DNA from: Bacteroidota bacterium
Lineage (GTDB): Bacteria > Bacteroidota > Bacteroidia > Chitinophagales > Saprospiraceae
Assembly: GCA_017858735.1 (NCBI GenBank)
Contig: JAFMBH010000021.1
Span: forward strand, 1 to 47,558
Length of the DNA stretch: 47,558 nucleotides
Reading direction: 5' to 3'
Of this stretch, positions 1-8,528 are shown one piece after another. Made by a program: the position numbers and the translations under genes. Each line of letters starts with the position of its first letter. Position 1 is the stretch's first letter. The notes under the pieces were generated by a model that was given only the letters and a program-made list of their open reading frames with translations, was not told the DNA's origin and searched no databases.

Positions 1-1656
1 CGAATCAAATATCTTTTGAAGGACAATTTTTGTACATAAATAAGTGGGCTTCACCCCTTCAAGTCCTAAACTGCCTGACGCGAGGGTACTACCTGTTTCC
101 AGCGGATTGTCAGAAGCATAATAAACATATCGAATGGGAATATCCTGTGGTATATTATTTCTAATTTTTGATGCAGACTGTATGGCCTTTTGATAATGAG
201 CTCCCTCCATTTCCAAACCGATAGCATGCCAGGAGGAATACAGGAAATAGTTTAGAATATCCTTATTTTGCAAAGAAGTTCCGAGGACGGTAACCATAGG
301 ACCGTAATAAACGCCCAGATCATTCCCCTCAAAATCGGCTGGAACAAGGTCATTGTCCACCGGATAATTATCGGCAGTACCTTCAAAAACATGCGCAGTG
401 GGAATCATAATATCCCCTTTTTCCCCTTTCAGAATCCCCGCTTTCCCAATCACAGAGACAGAGGCAAACGATAAATTTCTATGGGTAACTTCTTCCCCCC
501 AGGGCCTGAAAAGCTCATCGAAAGTTTCATAGGCTTGCTCACCAAAAGCATAATCCATGACTAAAAGGAGAGGTTTTTCTTTACTTATCGCCTTATTTGA
601 TTTGATTTTTTGCAAATCTATCAACTGAACCGGAATATTTGTTCCCGAGATATCTTCTATTGGATGCAGGCCATTTTCTACGGCGTAATCATGGACAGCC
701 CTTCTCAAATGACCATTTTCCTCCATACTCAATATTTTTGCCATTTCTTCCAAAGAGGTTTCCTCTGAAAAGGTACCTGCCAGCGCTTTTTCGGCATAGA
801 GGCTATTCATAACGCTATGCATATTGGCGCTAATCAGGTGAATAGGACGATCGATTAAATTATTTTTCTGCAGAAAGACTTTAATATTTTGCGCCCAGGA
901 TTCCCCATGAAGGTGATGACCCAAATGTTCCCTTAATGCTACAGAAAAACTAATTTCCCTATCTTTCTGGTTATTCAACTCATTCATTGACAGCGCCCCC
1001 ATCCAGTAAACAATGTCGAATAAGGAATTTAAATGCTGGTCTGACTGAAATTTATGACAAGCTAAGACCGTCTCCTGATAGGTTCTTCTAAGAATGGTGC
1101 TGAGGTGAGTGTAAGCAACGGGGAGATCTGCATTATTCTCATCATTATTGTCCAATACCCATTTTTCTATAAACAGCCATTCCTTAGATTTCTCCCCTTT
1201 AAAATCTATGCTATTTTTTCTAATTTTTTCCGATTCAATATAAAGAAAAGTAAGGTGCGTCATGATATCATAAATATCGCTTCGTCCCCTGGTCATTTCA
1301 ATAAACATCTGCTCCTCATCTATTCTATAAGCATTTCTTTTACGCTTTGGTGCAATCAGAGAGGGAAAACCTGCCTCAGAATACCCTTCGCGACTTACCA
1401 TGCGAATCAAACGACAAGATTCTATCCCTTTGGGAAGACGTTGAAAAACGTATAATAAACCATCTAACTCAATCCGTTCGGGATGAAACAGCGTACCATA
1501 AATTTCAGGTCTGAGTACCATGAGCGCTTCAATCATTGCTTCCCCCGACATGCCTAAAGGTTTATAACTTCCCCTGATAAACAAGTGTCTCATGGCAATA
1601 TAGAGCCGTTCCACTGCTGCGCGTGATTCCTGGGCTCTTTCTTTTGAATAATGCAT
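1..1656 (-). CDS. DUF6909-like protein, C-terminus cut by window edge
   Basis: An open minus-strand frame of 552 codons starts at ATG 1656 and has no stop before base 1, so the C-terminus is missing. The N-terminus (residues about 9-55, with ESRAAVERLYIAMRHLF and a YKPLGMSGEA stretch) matches my memory of the Bacteroidota DUF6909 family, whose function is unknown. There is no signal peptide or membrane segment, so it is probably cytosolic. The C-terminal part (about 380-552) contains 'GLEMEGA' with E482-M483-E484, plus an 'IMIPTAHVFEG' stretch. Both resemble nucleoside phosphorylase / MTA-nucleosidase folds, where a VEMEGA motif binds the ribose. That link is inference. The start lies one base after the feoB stop (TGATATG), so the gene is very likely translationally coupled to feoB. 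Confidence 0.72.
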   Translation of the reverse strand, partial: MHYSKERAQESRAAVERLYIAMRHLFIRGSYKPLGMSGEAMIEALMVLRPEIYGTLFHPERIELDGLLYVFQRLPKGIESCRLIRMVSREGYSEAGFPSLIAPKRKRNAYRIDEEQMFIEMTRGRSDIYDIMTHLTFLYIESEKIRKNSIDFKGEKSKEWLFIEKWVLDNNDENNADLPVAYTHLSTILRRTYQETVLACHKFQSDQHLNSLFDIVYWMGALSMNELNNQKDREISFSVALREHLGHHLHGESWAQNIKVFLQKNNLIDRPIHLISANMHSVMNSLYAEKALAGTFSEETSLEEMAKILSMEENGHLRRAVHDYAVENGLHPIEDISGTNIPVQLIDLQKIKSNKAISKEKPLLLVMDYAFGEQAYETFDELFRPWGEEVTHRNLSFASVSVIGKAGILKGEKGDIMIPTAHVFEGTADNYPVDNDLVPADFEGNDLGVYYGPMVTVLGTSLQNKDILNYFLYSSWHAIGLEMEGAHYQKAIQSASKIRNNIPQDIPIRYVYYASDNPLETGSTLASGSLGLEGVKPTYLCTKIVLQKIFDS

Positions 1657-1657
1657 A

Positions 1658-3790
1658 TCAATGAAGGATTTGGTAGGCCACAAAGCTACTAATATAAGCG
1701 ATGAAAGTCATACCCAAAAATTGTATCATTGGCCATTTCCACGATTTGGTTTCTCTTTTGACCACGGCTAAAGTACTCATACATTGCATGGCAAAAACAT
1801 AAAATAGCAATAAAGAAATGCCCGTTGCCAAATCATATCTGGGTTTTCCTGTTTCCGGATTTTTTTCAACAGCCAAACGCTCTCTCAAGGTCAATTCATC
1901 ATCACTTTGTCCGAGGCTATAAATAGTTGCCATGGTACCGACAAAAACTTCCCGTGCAGCGAAGGAGGTGAGGAGTGCAATACCAATTTTCCAATCGAAA
2001 CCCAGTGGACGAATAGCGGGTTCTATCGTTTTTCCCAATATTCCGGCGTAAGAAGCTTCGAGCAAATAAGCCTTTGAAAGATTTTCTGCCTCAATGGGTG
2101 AGAGTTTCATTTCAACAGCCTCCCTTTTAGCCTCCCTATTGGCAGCTTCAATACCCGATTTTGGCCCGTTATTTGCTAAAAACCAAAGAATCATAGAAAT
2201 AATCAGTATGATTTTTCCCGCTTCCAGCGTAAAGGTTTTTACCTTTTCCCAAACGGTCAGTCCTACATTTCTCCATACAGGCAGCTTATAATCTGGCAAT
2301 TCTAATAAAAGGAAAGAAGGCTCGTCGCTTTTAATCCACCATTTTAACAACAAACCCGACAAAAGCGCTGCAAAAATCCCTAATAAATATAAACCCAGAA
2401 AAGCTAATCCTTGTAAATTAAAAATATAACCCACTGTTTTAGAAGGAATTACTAATCCAATAAGCACCGTATAAACTGGAATTCGCGCGGAACAACTGAT
2501 AAAAGGGGTCACCAAAATGGTAATCAATCTTTCTTTCCAGGAAGAGATGGTTCTGGTACTCATGATAGCAGGAATAGCGCAGGCACCACCCGAAATAAGA
2601 GCGACCATACTCCGACCGTTCATACCAAATAACTGCATTATTCTATCGAAAAGAAAAGCAGCACGTGACATATAACCAATTTCTTCTAAGATAGAAATCA
2701 GAAAAAATAGTAAGGCAATCTGGGGTATAAAAACAAGCACACCACCTAATCCGGCGAGTAATCCTTCCGTCAAAAACTGGGTAAACCAACCGGCTGGTAA
2801 ATGGGTGGTCAGATAAACACCCAAGGTCGAAAATCCCTCTTCTATGAGGGTCATTGGCCATTCGGCCCATATATAGAGTGATTGAAAAAGGAAAGTTAAA
2901 ACACCGAGAAACACAAATAATCCGAAAATTCTGTTGGTTAATAAACCATCCAGCTTTTCCGAAAAGGTAAATCCGTCGCTTTCTCCTTTCTTTAACACGG
3001 AGGACAACAGCGGCGTAAAAAAGTTATATCGTTGAGTCACTTCCCTTACTTGAAAAGGCAAACTTTTAAACGCATTTTCTCCAAGAATACTCAGCAATTG
3101 AATTCGTTCACTGGCTGAAATGAAGGGAAGCCATGGAGCATGATGGGCGATTAATAATCGTTTGTATGGCGAATAAGCAGGAAAAACAGCGTTTAGCTGT
3201 AGTGTCATATTTTCCTCTGTTTCTGAAAACTTATACGATGAATTCTTTGAGCTATTCCTGACATTTTTTAATTCAATGAGTTCCTTAACCCTATTCAGCA
3301 GGTCAGAAATACCCTCTCCACTTCTGCCACTCACAGAAACCACTGGAACATCAAGTTTTTTAGACAGGCGTTCCACATCAATATCCACCTTTTCCTTTTG
3401 GGCTAAGTCAATCATATTCAGCACCAAAATCAGTGGGACACCCATATCTCTTAACTGATCTAAAAGCAGTAAATGCTTATCCAGTTTCGTAATATCTGCT
3501 ACATAACAAATTACATCGGGGTGATAAATATCTTTTGTATCCAAAAGACTTTGAACCACCAGTTTTTCATCTCTCGAGGTGGGATATAAATTGTAAAGAC
3601 CGGGAAAATCAACCCAGGAAACCCGTGTTCCGTCCGATAATTTAGTGTCTGCAGATTTTATATCAACGGTAACCCCGGGAAAATTTCCTACCTTTTGTTG
3701 TAATCCTGTAATAAAATTAAATAGCGATGATTTTCCACAATTAGGATTACCTATAAGGGCAACACGCGTTGGCTTCCGTTCTGATTCCAC
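1658..3790 (-). CDS. feoB: Ferrous iron transport protein B
   Basis: FeoB is the inner-membrane GTPase-permease for Fe(II) uptake. The 710-residue protein starts with the G domain: G1 GNPNCGKS at residues 14-21, the G2 threonine in GVTVD at 41, G3 DFPG at 61-64 (most family members have DLPG) and G4 NMID at 125-128, followed by a helical GDI-type linker. From about residue 290 there are many hydrophobic segments. They include the conserved gate stretch 'GGACAIPAIMSTRTI' and a second gate region near 'CSARIPVY', whose cysteine is typical of FeoB. It is slightly shorter than E. coli FeoB (773 residues). It lies 19 bp downstream of feoA and one base upstream of the DUF6909 gene, so the three probably form one transcript. 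The family assignment is secure. Confidence 0.97.
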   Translation of the reverse strand: MESERKPTRVALIGNPNCGKSSLFNFITGLQQKVGNFPGVTVDIKSADTKLSDGTRVSWVDFPGLYNLYPTSRDEKLVVQSLLDTKDIYHPDVICYVADITKLDKHLLLLDQLRDMGVPLILVLNMIDLAQKEKVDIDVERLSKKLDVPVVSVSGRSGEGISDLLNRVKELIELKNVRNSSKNSSYKFSETEENMTLQLNAVFPAYSPYKRLLIAHHAPWLPFISASERIQLLSILGENAFKSLPFQVREVTQRYNFFTPLLSSVLKKGESDGFTFSEKLDGLLTNRIFGLFVFLGVLTFLFQSLYIWAEWPMTLIEEGFSTLGVYLTTHLPAGWFTQFLTEGLLAGLGGVLVFIPQIALLFFLISILEEIGYMSRAAFLFDRIMQLFGMNGRSMVALISGGACAIPAIMSTRTISSWKERLITILVTPFISCSARIPVYTVLIGLVIPSKTVGYIFNLQGLAFLGLYLLGIFAALLSGLLLKWWIKSDEPSFLLLELPDYKLPVWRNVGLTVWEKVKTFTLEAGKIILIISMILWFLANNGPKSGIEAANREAKREAVEMKLSPIEAENLSKAYLLEASYAGILGKTIEPAIRPLGFDWKIGIALLTSFAAREVFVGTMATIYSLGQSDDELTLRERLAVEKNPETGKPRYDLATGISLLLFYVFAMQCMSTLAVVKRETKSWKWPMIQFLGMTFIAYISSFVAYQILH

Positions 3791-3809
3791 GATAATGATC
3801 TGATAAAAT

Positions 3810-4049
3810 TTACATCAACACAATACAACAAGCTTCCTCACTTCGCATGGCAATGTGTAGCCCATCTGATTTTACATACCACCCACCACCAAATGGTGCC
3901 TTACGTAAAATTTCAATGGTGCAACCAGGTACCAGTCCCATCGATATTAACCGACAAGCTACCTGTTCATCTTTGAAATAGGAAACTACTCCTTTTACGC
4001 CGACGCGCGCACAGGAAAGGATTTTCTCACTTGTATGAAGCTTTACCAC
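3810..4049 (-). CDS. feoA: Ferrous iron transport protein A (GTG start)
   Basis: This 79-residue SH3-like protein is the small cytosolic partner of FeoB and is thought to modulate its activity. Typical FeoA features are visible: the 'RLISMGLVPGCTIEILRKAPFGG' type core (residues about 34-56), in which MGL-x-PG is the family hallmark, and the closing 'AMRSEEA' strand. The start is GTG at 4049; no in-frame ATG exists between the upstream stop (4070-4068) and the conserved core except the internal methionine of 'SMGL'. The spacer to feoB is 19 bp, so the two are cotranscribed. A TAGATTTG box lies 33-41 bases upstream and an 18-bp palindrome about 100 bases upstream. Confidence 0.93.
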   Translation of the reverse strand: MVKLHTSEKILSCARVGVKGVVSYFKDEQVACRLISMGLVPGCTIEILRKAPFGGGWYVKSDGLHIAMRSEEACCIVLM

Positions 4050-4082
4050 TCGATTGCTTATTTTGATTTAATCTAATTAACA

Positions 4083-4090
4083 CAAATCTA
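4083..4090 (-). promoter_or_regulatory. Candidate -7 box for feoAB
   Basis: Read on the minus strand this is TAGATTTG, a full match to the Bacteroidota -7 consensus TAnnTTTG. Transcription would begin about 25-30 bases before the feoA GTG. The nearest upstream TTG gives a 15-base spacing, shorter than the usual 17-23, so the -33 element is not convincing. Confidence 0.4.
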
Positions 4091-4148
4091 ACCCAAAAAT
4101 AAATGCAATGTTTAAATATTAAGATGTCAAAAGTCATCTCGTAAAAAA

Positions 4149-4166
4149 ATACCTAATATTAGGTAT
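4149..4166. promoter_or_regulatory. 18-bp perfect palindrome, candidate metal-regulator operator
   Basis: ATACCTAATATTAGGTAT is a perfect inverted repeat in the divergent spacer between feoA (minus) and the Gfo/Idh gene (plus). The half-site ACCTA/TAGGT resembles the arms of DtxR/MntR/IdeR-type operators, and a further AGGT follows at 4167-4170. The location upstream of feoAB makes an iron- or manganese-responsive repressor plausible, but no regulator gene is nearby. It lies some 60-80 bases upstream of the candidate feoA -7 box, farther than a simple repressor site would usually be. Confidence 0.4.
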
Positions 4167-4248
4167 AGGTAAAAAATTATCCCCATTGGAAATCTTTATA
4201 AAATTAAATATTTATCTTTAACTAAAACACTTAAAATCATTGTTAAAA

Positions 4249-5370
4249 ATGCAAAATCGCCGCCATTTCCTTCAAATTATTCCTTTATCGCTGGGTATGA
4301 TGAGCCTTTGGCCCAAATTAATTGAAAATAACGAGTCAAATACACCTCGTTCTGCGCCCGATGGTCCACCATTACGCGTGGCATTTCTCGGACTAGGTAG
4401 TTACGCCAACAGAGTGGCAGAAGCTATTAAAGACAGTGAAAGGGTTAAAATTACAGGACTAATCAGTGGAACGCCCGCAAAATTGGAAACCTGGAAAAAT
4501 AAATATCAGGTGCCCGATAGTAGCTGTTATCATTATGGAAATTTTGATGATATAAGAAATAATCCTAATATAGATGCAGTCTATATTTGCACGCCCAATG
4601 CACTGCATAAGGATCAAACACTGCGATTGGCCGCTGCAGGTAAACACGTTATTTGCGAAAAACCTATGGCCATAAACGTGAAAGAAGCTAAAGAAATGAT
4701 CAGCGCCTGCGAAAAAGCGGGGGTAAAGCTTTTGGTTGGTTACCGCATGCATTTCGAAGCTAAAACACAGGAAATTGTAAAAATGAGAATGGCAGGGGAT
4801 TTCGGTAAACTAGTGTTTTTTCAAGGTCTTTGTGGATTTAAAATTGGTGACCCTAATCAGTGGCGTCTAAATAAAGATTTAGCGGGCGGCGGTGCCATGA
4901 TGGATATTGGCATTTATGCCATCAATGGCGCACGCTACATGATTGGTGAAGATCCGGTTTGGATTACTGCGCAGGAAACTAAAACTGATCCTGTGAAATT
5001 TAAGGAGGGCGTCGATGAAACCATCCAATTTCAAATGGGTTTCCCCAATGGCGCCGTGGCTTCTTGCCTGTCAACCTATAATACCAGCTTTCTTGACCGA
5101 TTTTTACTCACCGGACACAATGGTTTTGCGGAACTTCAACCCGCAACTGGTTATGGTCCAATAAAAGGTAAAACAAACAAAGGGGAACTAACCCAACCTC
5201 ATGTTACCCACCAATTAATGCAAATGGAGGAGATGGCGGAAATTATTTTGCGAGATAAAATCCCTTTCCTACCCGTAGATGGTAAAGAAGGGCTAAAGGA
5301 TATGATTATCATAGAAGCCATTTTTAAGGCGGTCCAAACGGGAAATAAAATACGTTTGACATGGGATTAG
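4249..5370 (+). CDS. Tat-exported Gfo/Idh/MocA oxidoreductase
   Basis: This is a NAD(P)-dependent sugar or polyol dehydrogenase-like protein of about 373 residues. I chose ATG 4249 over the TTG at 4240 because it gives a compact Tat-type leader, MQNRRHFLQ followed by a hydrophobic stretch, which suggests export to the periplasm as in many Bacteroidota members of this family. The Rossmann motif is GLGSYA near residue 47, and the EKP motif (CEKPMAINV) that packs on the cofactor is near residue 137. The C-terminal half holds the usual 'GGGAMMDIGIYAING' substrate-domain signature. The substrate cannot be told. The M20 gene follows directly (10-base overlap with its longest frame), so they are probably cotranscribed. 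Confidence 0.9.
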   Translation: MQNRRHFLQIIPLSLGMMSLWPKLIENNESNTPRSAPDGPPLRVAFLGLGSYANRVAEAIKDSERVKITGLISGTPAKLETWKNKYQVPDSSCYHYGNFDDIRNNPNIDAVYICTPNALHKDQTLRLAAAGKHVICEKPMAINVKEAKEMISACEKAGVKLLVGYRMHFEAKTQEIVKMRMAGDFGKLVFFQGLCGFKIGDPNQWRLNKDLAGGGAMMDIGIYAINGARYMIGEDPVWITAQETKTDPVKFKEGVDETIQFQMGFPNGAVASCLSTYNTSFLDRFLLTGHNGFAELQPATGYGPIKGKTNKGELTQPHVTHQLMQMEEMAEIILRDKIPFLPVDGKEGLKDMIIIEAIFKAVQTGNKIRLTWD

Positions 5371-5399
5371 ATTTATCTAAATTTAATAGCTTTACTTTT

Positions 5400-6935
5400 A
5401 TGTATTTATTTCACCATAAATGGTTCCTAATTTTTTTACTTATTTTTCTGCCTATGATCGTTGACGCTCAAAATAATATACCTGATGCCATGGCTAAAAG
5501 TCATTCCGATGCTTATTTATCAGGTATTAAAACCTTGAGGGAATTTCTAATTATACCCAATTTAGGTTCTAATAAAGAACATATAAAAGAAAATTTAGCC
5601 TGGTGTCAAAAAGTATTTACCGAACTTGATTTCAAGACTGAAATATTGACAACCAAAGAGGTACCAGTTTTACTGGCTGAAAAAAAATCGCCCAATAAAG
5701 AAGCGAAAACGATTCTTTTCTATTTACAAATCGATGGGCAACCCTTTGATCCCTCTGAATGGACCCAAGAAGATCCATTTATTCCCGTGCTGAAAATACC
5801 CGATGGTGAGCAATGGAAAACTATCCCCTGGGATAATTTTGTCCCGCCCTATCCGCCAGATGCAAGAATTTTCGGTCGTTCTACCTCCGATTCCAAAGGA
5901 AATGTTGTGGCATTTATCACCGCCCTCAGAATGATGAAGACGGCGGGAAAAACGAGCCAATATAACTTGAAAGTCATCATGGATTTTCAGGAAGAGCTGG
6001 GTTCCCCTACGCTTCCTCAGGCAGTTACTGACAATAAAGAAGCCTTTGCCGCCGATGGAATGATTATTTTGGATGGCACAAGACATGTTTCCAATCTGCC
6101 TACTTTAACCTATGGGGCAAGGGGCATTTTATCGGTTACTTTAAGGGTATTCGGCCCAACAAGCCCTATGCATAGTGGTCAATATGGAAACTTTGTACCC
6201 AATCCGGTATTTGCCCTCTCCAGACTCATTGGTGGCATGAAAGACGAGGAAGGGCGCGTTTTGATACCAGGTTTTTATGATGCGGTTCAGCTTGATAGTC
6301 AAACAAAGGCTATTCTTTCCTCCGTGCCTGATAATACCGAGGAACTTATTACTCGTATTGGCATTGCAAAACCTGAAAAAATAGGCGAATCTTTTCAAGA
6401 ATCTTTGCAATATCCATCCTTAAATGTCAAAGGTATTTCCGCAGCAAAAATTGGTCGCTTGGCTACAACGATTATTCCTGATGATGCCATCGCTGAATTT
6501 GATATTCGATTGGTTCCTGAAACACCCGCTGAAAAAATGATTGAGCTTTTCAAAAACTATGTTTTACAGGCAGGTTTTCATTTGGTGAAGGATGAACCAA
6601 GTGCGGAAGAAAGAAAAAACTATACGAAACTGGCCTTCTTGTCTTTCCGCATTGGTTCGAAAGCTTATCGGACAGACATGAATTCCTTTTTGGGAAAATG
6701 GGTAGAACAGTCTATGCAAAAAACATTTGGAAACCAATATGTTAAGGTTAGATCCACAGGAGGTTCACAACCTATTTCCCCCTTTATTACTACCTTAAAT
6801 ATTCCGGCCCTCGCGGTTAATATCCCCAATCCGGATAATAACATTCATGCGGCTGACGAAAATCTTAAAATAAGCAATTTCATCGAAGGCATAAATATTT
6901 GTTTCGCCCTGCTAAATGAAGAAATTAAAAACTAA
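5400..6935 (+). CDS. Secreted M20-family metallohydrolase with a substituted zinc ligand
   Basis: This is an M20/M25/M40 peptidase-like protein of about 511 residues. The frame is open from ATG 5361, which overlaps the previous gene. ATG 5400 is preferred because it gives a clean signal peptide (MYLFHHKWFLIFLLIFLPM, with cleavage after VDA). Expected metal-site residues, numbered from 5400, are bridging D164 in TSDSKG, the E198-E199 pair in QEELGSP, D225 in ILDGTRH, and H483 in NNIHAADEN. The first ligand motif, normally H-x-D in 'YxHxDxQP', reads LQIDGQP, so Gln110 stands where a zinc-binding His is expected. Activity may be altered, or another residue may replace it. It is 30 bp upstream of the ceramidase-like gene. 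The family is clear but the substrate is unknown. Confidence 0.88.
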   Translation: MYLFHHKWFLIFLLIFLPMIVDAQNNIPDAMAKSHSDAYLSGIKTLREFLIIPNLGSNKEHIKENLAWCQKVFTELDFKTEILTTKEVPVLLAEKKSPNKEAKTILFYLQIDGQPFDPSEWTQEDPFIPVLKIPDGEQWKTIPWDNFVPPYPPDARIFGRSTSDSKGNVVAFITALRMMKTAGKTSQYNLKVIMDFQEELGSPTLPQAVTDNKEAFAADGMIILDGTRHVSNLPTLTYGARGILSVTLRVFGPTSPMHSGQYGNFVPNPVFALSRLIGGMKDEEGRVLIPGFYDAVQLDSQTKAILSSVPDNTEELITRIGIAKPEKIGESFQESLQYPSLNVKGISAAKIGRLATTIIPDDAIAEFDIRLVPETPAEKMIELFKNYVLQAGFHLVKDEPSAEERKNYTKLAFLSFRIGSKAYRTDMNSFLGKWVEQSMQKTFGNQYVKVRSTGGSQPISPFITTLNIPALAVNIPNPDNNIHAADENLKISNFIEGINICFALLNEEIKN

Positions 6936-6965
6936 TTTTTCTTTCATCTCCTAATCTATATCCTC

Positions 6966-8519
6966 ATGTTCTTAAAATGGTTCTATCGTATTTCTGCCTT
7001 CCTGGTTTTCATTCTATTGCTCATTCTTGTAAGATTTGGCTGGGCGATCAGAGACAGGCACCCTGATGCTGATATGAATGTACACATTGAGACGGAGGAA
7101 GATTTTTTACAAGCTGGATTCGCCTCCGTTGACATTACGCCGCAAGTGCCTGACACATGGATTGACAAAAATGAGGATGCACAATATGACCCCAAAGATG
7201 GCGATACGTTTACCGACGGAAATGGAAATGGAAAATTTGATCCAGTGTGGATGGCTGGTTTTCAGAACAATAGACCTGCCATGGGCGTACATGATCCTCT
7301 TTGGGCCCGAACGATGATTATTGCCAATGGTAAGCATAAAATAGCATTAACCGTTATTGATGCCATCGGATTTGGCGCCGATGATATTCTCACGGTTAGA
7401 AAAATGGTGGCAACAAAGCTAAATATTGATTATGTGGTCATTATGAGTACACATAGTCACGAAACCCCTGATTTGGTTGGACTTTGGGGTAAATCTCCGT
7501 TTTCCAGTGGTGTCGATAATACCTATAAAAATCAAGTTCAGGAGGGTATATTACAATCCATTACCCAGGCTCACCGCCATTTAAGACCCGCTATTTTTCG
7601 GGTAGGTCACGATCTAACAGGTGCAGCTAATCTGGTCGAAGATTCCAGGGAACCTATAGTAATGGATCCCCGAATAAATATTTTACAAGCCATTGATGCA
7701 GCAATGGATACGACGCTTGGCGTATTTTTTAACTGGTCTAATCACCCGGAAACACTTTGGAATAAAAACTTGTACTTAACGGCTGATTTTCCATATTATG
7801 TAAGGGAAGCTCTTGAAAAAGGGTTGAAAAAAGGGGATTCTACGCTGATAAAGGGATTAGGGGGAACGGCTATTTTTTCTATCGGAGCTATTGGCGGATT
7901 AATGACCACCCGCCCTCATTTCCCAATTCCGGGATTTAAGGAAGATACCGTTTATCTGGAACCAAGCTTTGATAAAGCTGCGGCTCAGGGTTATCAATTG
8001 GCAGCACTGGGTATACAATGTCTTGAAAAAGGAGCCGATAATGTGACCTTTAGTAAAGCTAAACTAAAAATCAATGCGAAAACCTTAGAACTTCCGCTGA
8101 AAAATCCATTGTATCGGTTGGCCGCTTTTATGGGCGTTGTACAGCGTGGAACAAGCAGCTGGATTAATATCAGGACTGAAATAGCTGCATGGCAGCTCGG
8201 AGACGTACATTTTTTACACTATCCTGGCGAATTATACCCTGAAATATTAAACGGTGGGGTTGAAAAGCCCAAAGGACAAGATTATAATATGGCACCCTTT
8301 GAAACACCCCCATTGAGAAGTTATATTTCGTCAAAATATTCCTTCACAATGGGACTCTCAAATGACATGATTGGGTACCTTGTTCCAAAGAGTCAATGGG
8401 ACGAGAAACCACCCTTCACTTATACCTTTAAAGATGCGCCTTATGGAGAAATTAACTCTTTAGGACCTGAAACAGCGCCCATTTTATATCGGGCGATGAA
8501 GGAATTATTAAAGAAATAA
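6966..8519 (+). CDS. Membrane-anchored neutral-ceramidase-like protein
   Basis: This 517-residue protein has a single N-terminal membrane helix (about residues 8-27) and is otherwise predicted to be periplasmic. 'AGFASVDITP' at about 50-59 and the 'STHSHETPD' motif (H163-S-H165) match the neutral/alkaline non-lysosomal ceramidase family, where similar histidines bind zinc. Between them is an insertion with two Asp/Asn/Gly-rich loops (residues 67-78 and 84-92, for example DGNGNGKFD) that look like EF-hand- or dockerin-type calcium loops. The overall fit to ceramidase is partial, and the true substrate may be another amide or ester. It follows the M20 gene by 30 bp, probably in the same operon, and is convergent with the helicase gene (9-bp gap). 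Confidence 0.72.
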   Translation: MFLKWFYRISAFLVFILLLILVRFGWAIRDRHPDADMNVHIETEEDFLQAGFASVDITPQVPDTWIDKNEDAQYDPKDGDTFTDGNGNGKFDPVWMAGFQNNRPAMGVHDPLWARTMIIANGKHKIALTVIDAIGFGADDILTVRKMVATKLNIDYVVIMSTHSHETPDLVGLWGKSPFSSGVDNTYKNQVQEGILQSITQAHRHLRPAIFRVGHDLTGAANLVEDSREPIVMDPRINILQAIDAAMDTTLGVFFNWSNHPETLWNKNLYLTADFPYYVREALEKGLKKGDSTLIKGLGGTAIFSIGAIGGLMTTRPHFPIPGFKEDTVYLEPSFDKAAAQGYQLAALGIQCLEKGADNVTFSKAKLKINAKTLELPLKNPLYRLAAFMGVVQRGTSSWINIRTEIAAWQLGDVHFLHYPGELYPEILNGGVEKPKGQDYNMAPFETPPLRSYISSKYSFTMGLSNDMIGYLVPKSQWDEKPPFTYTFKDAPYGEINSLGPETAPILYRAMKELLKK

Positions 8520-8528
8520 AGGCCTGGA

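Noticed and set aside
1105-1455. 116-residue plus-strand frame
   Set aside because: It lies entirely antisense to the DUF6909 frame, which is open for 552 codons and has recognisable family sequence; the plus frame has no family likeness.
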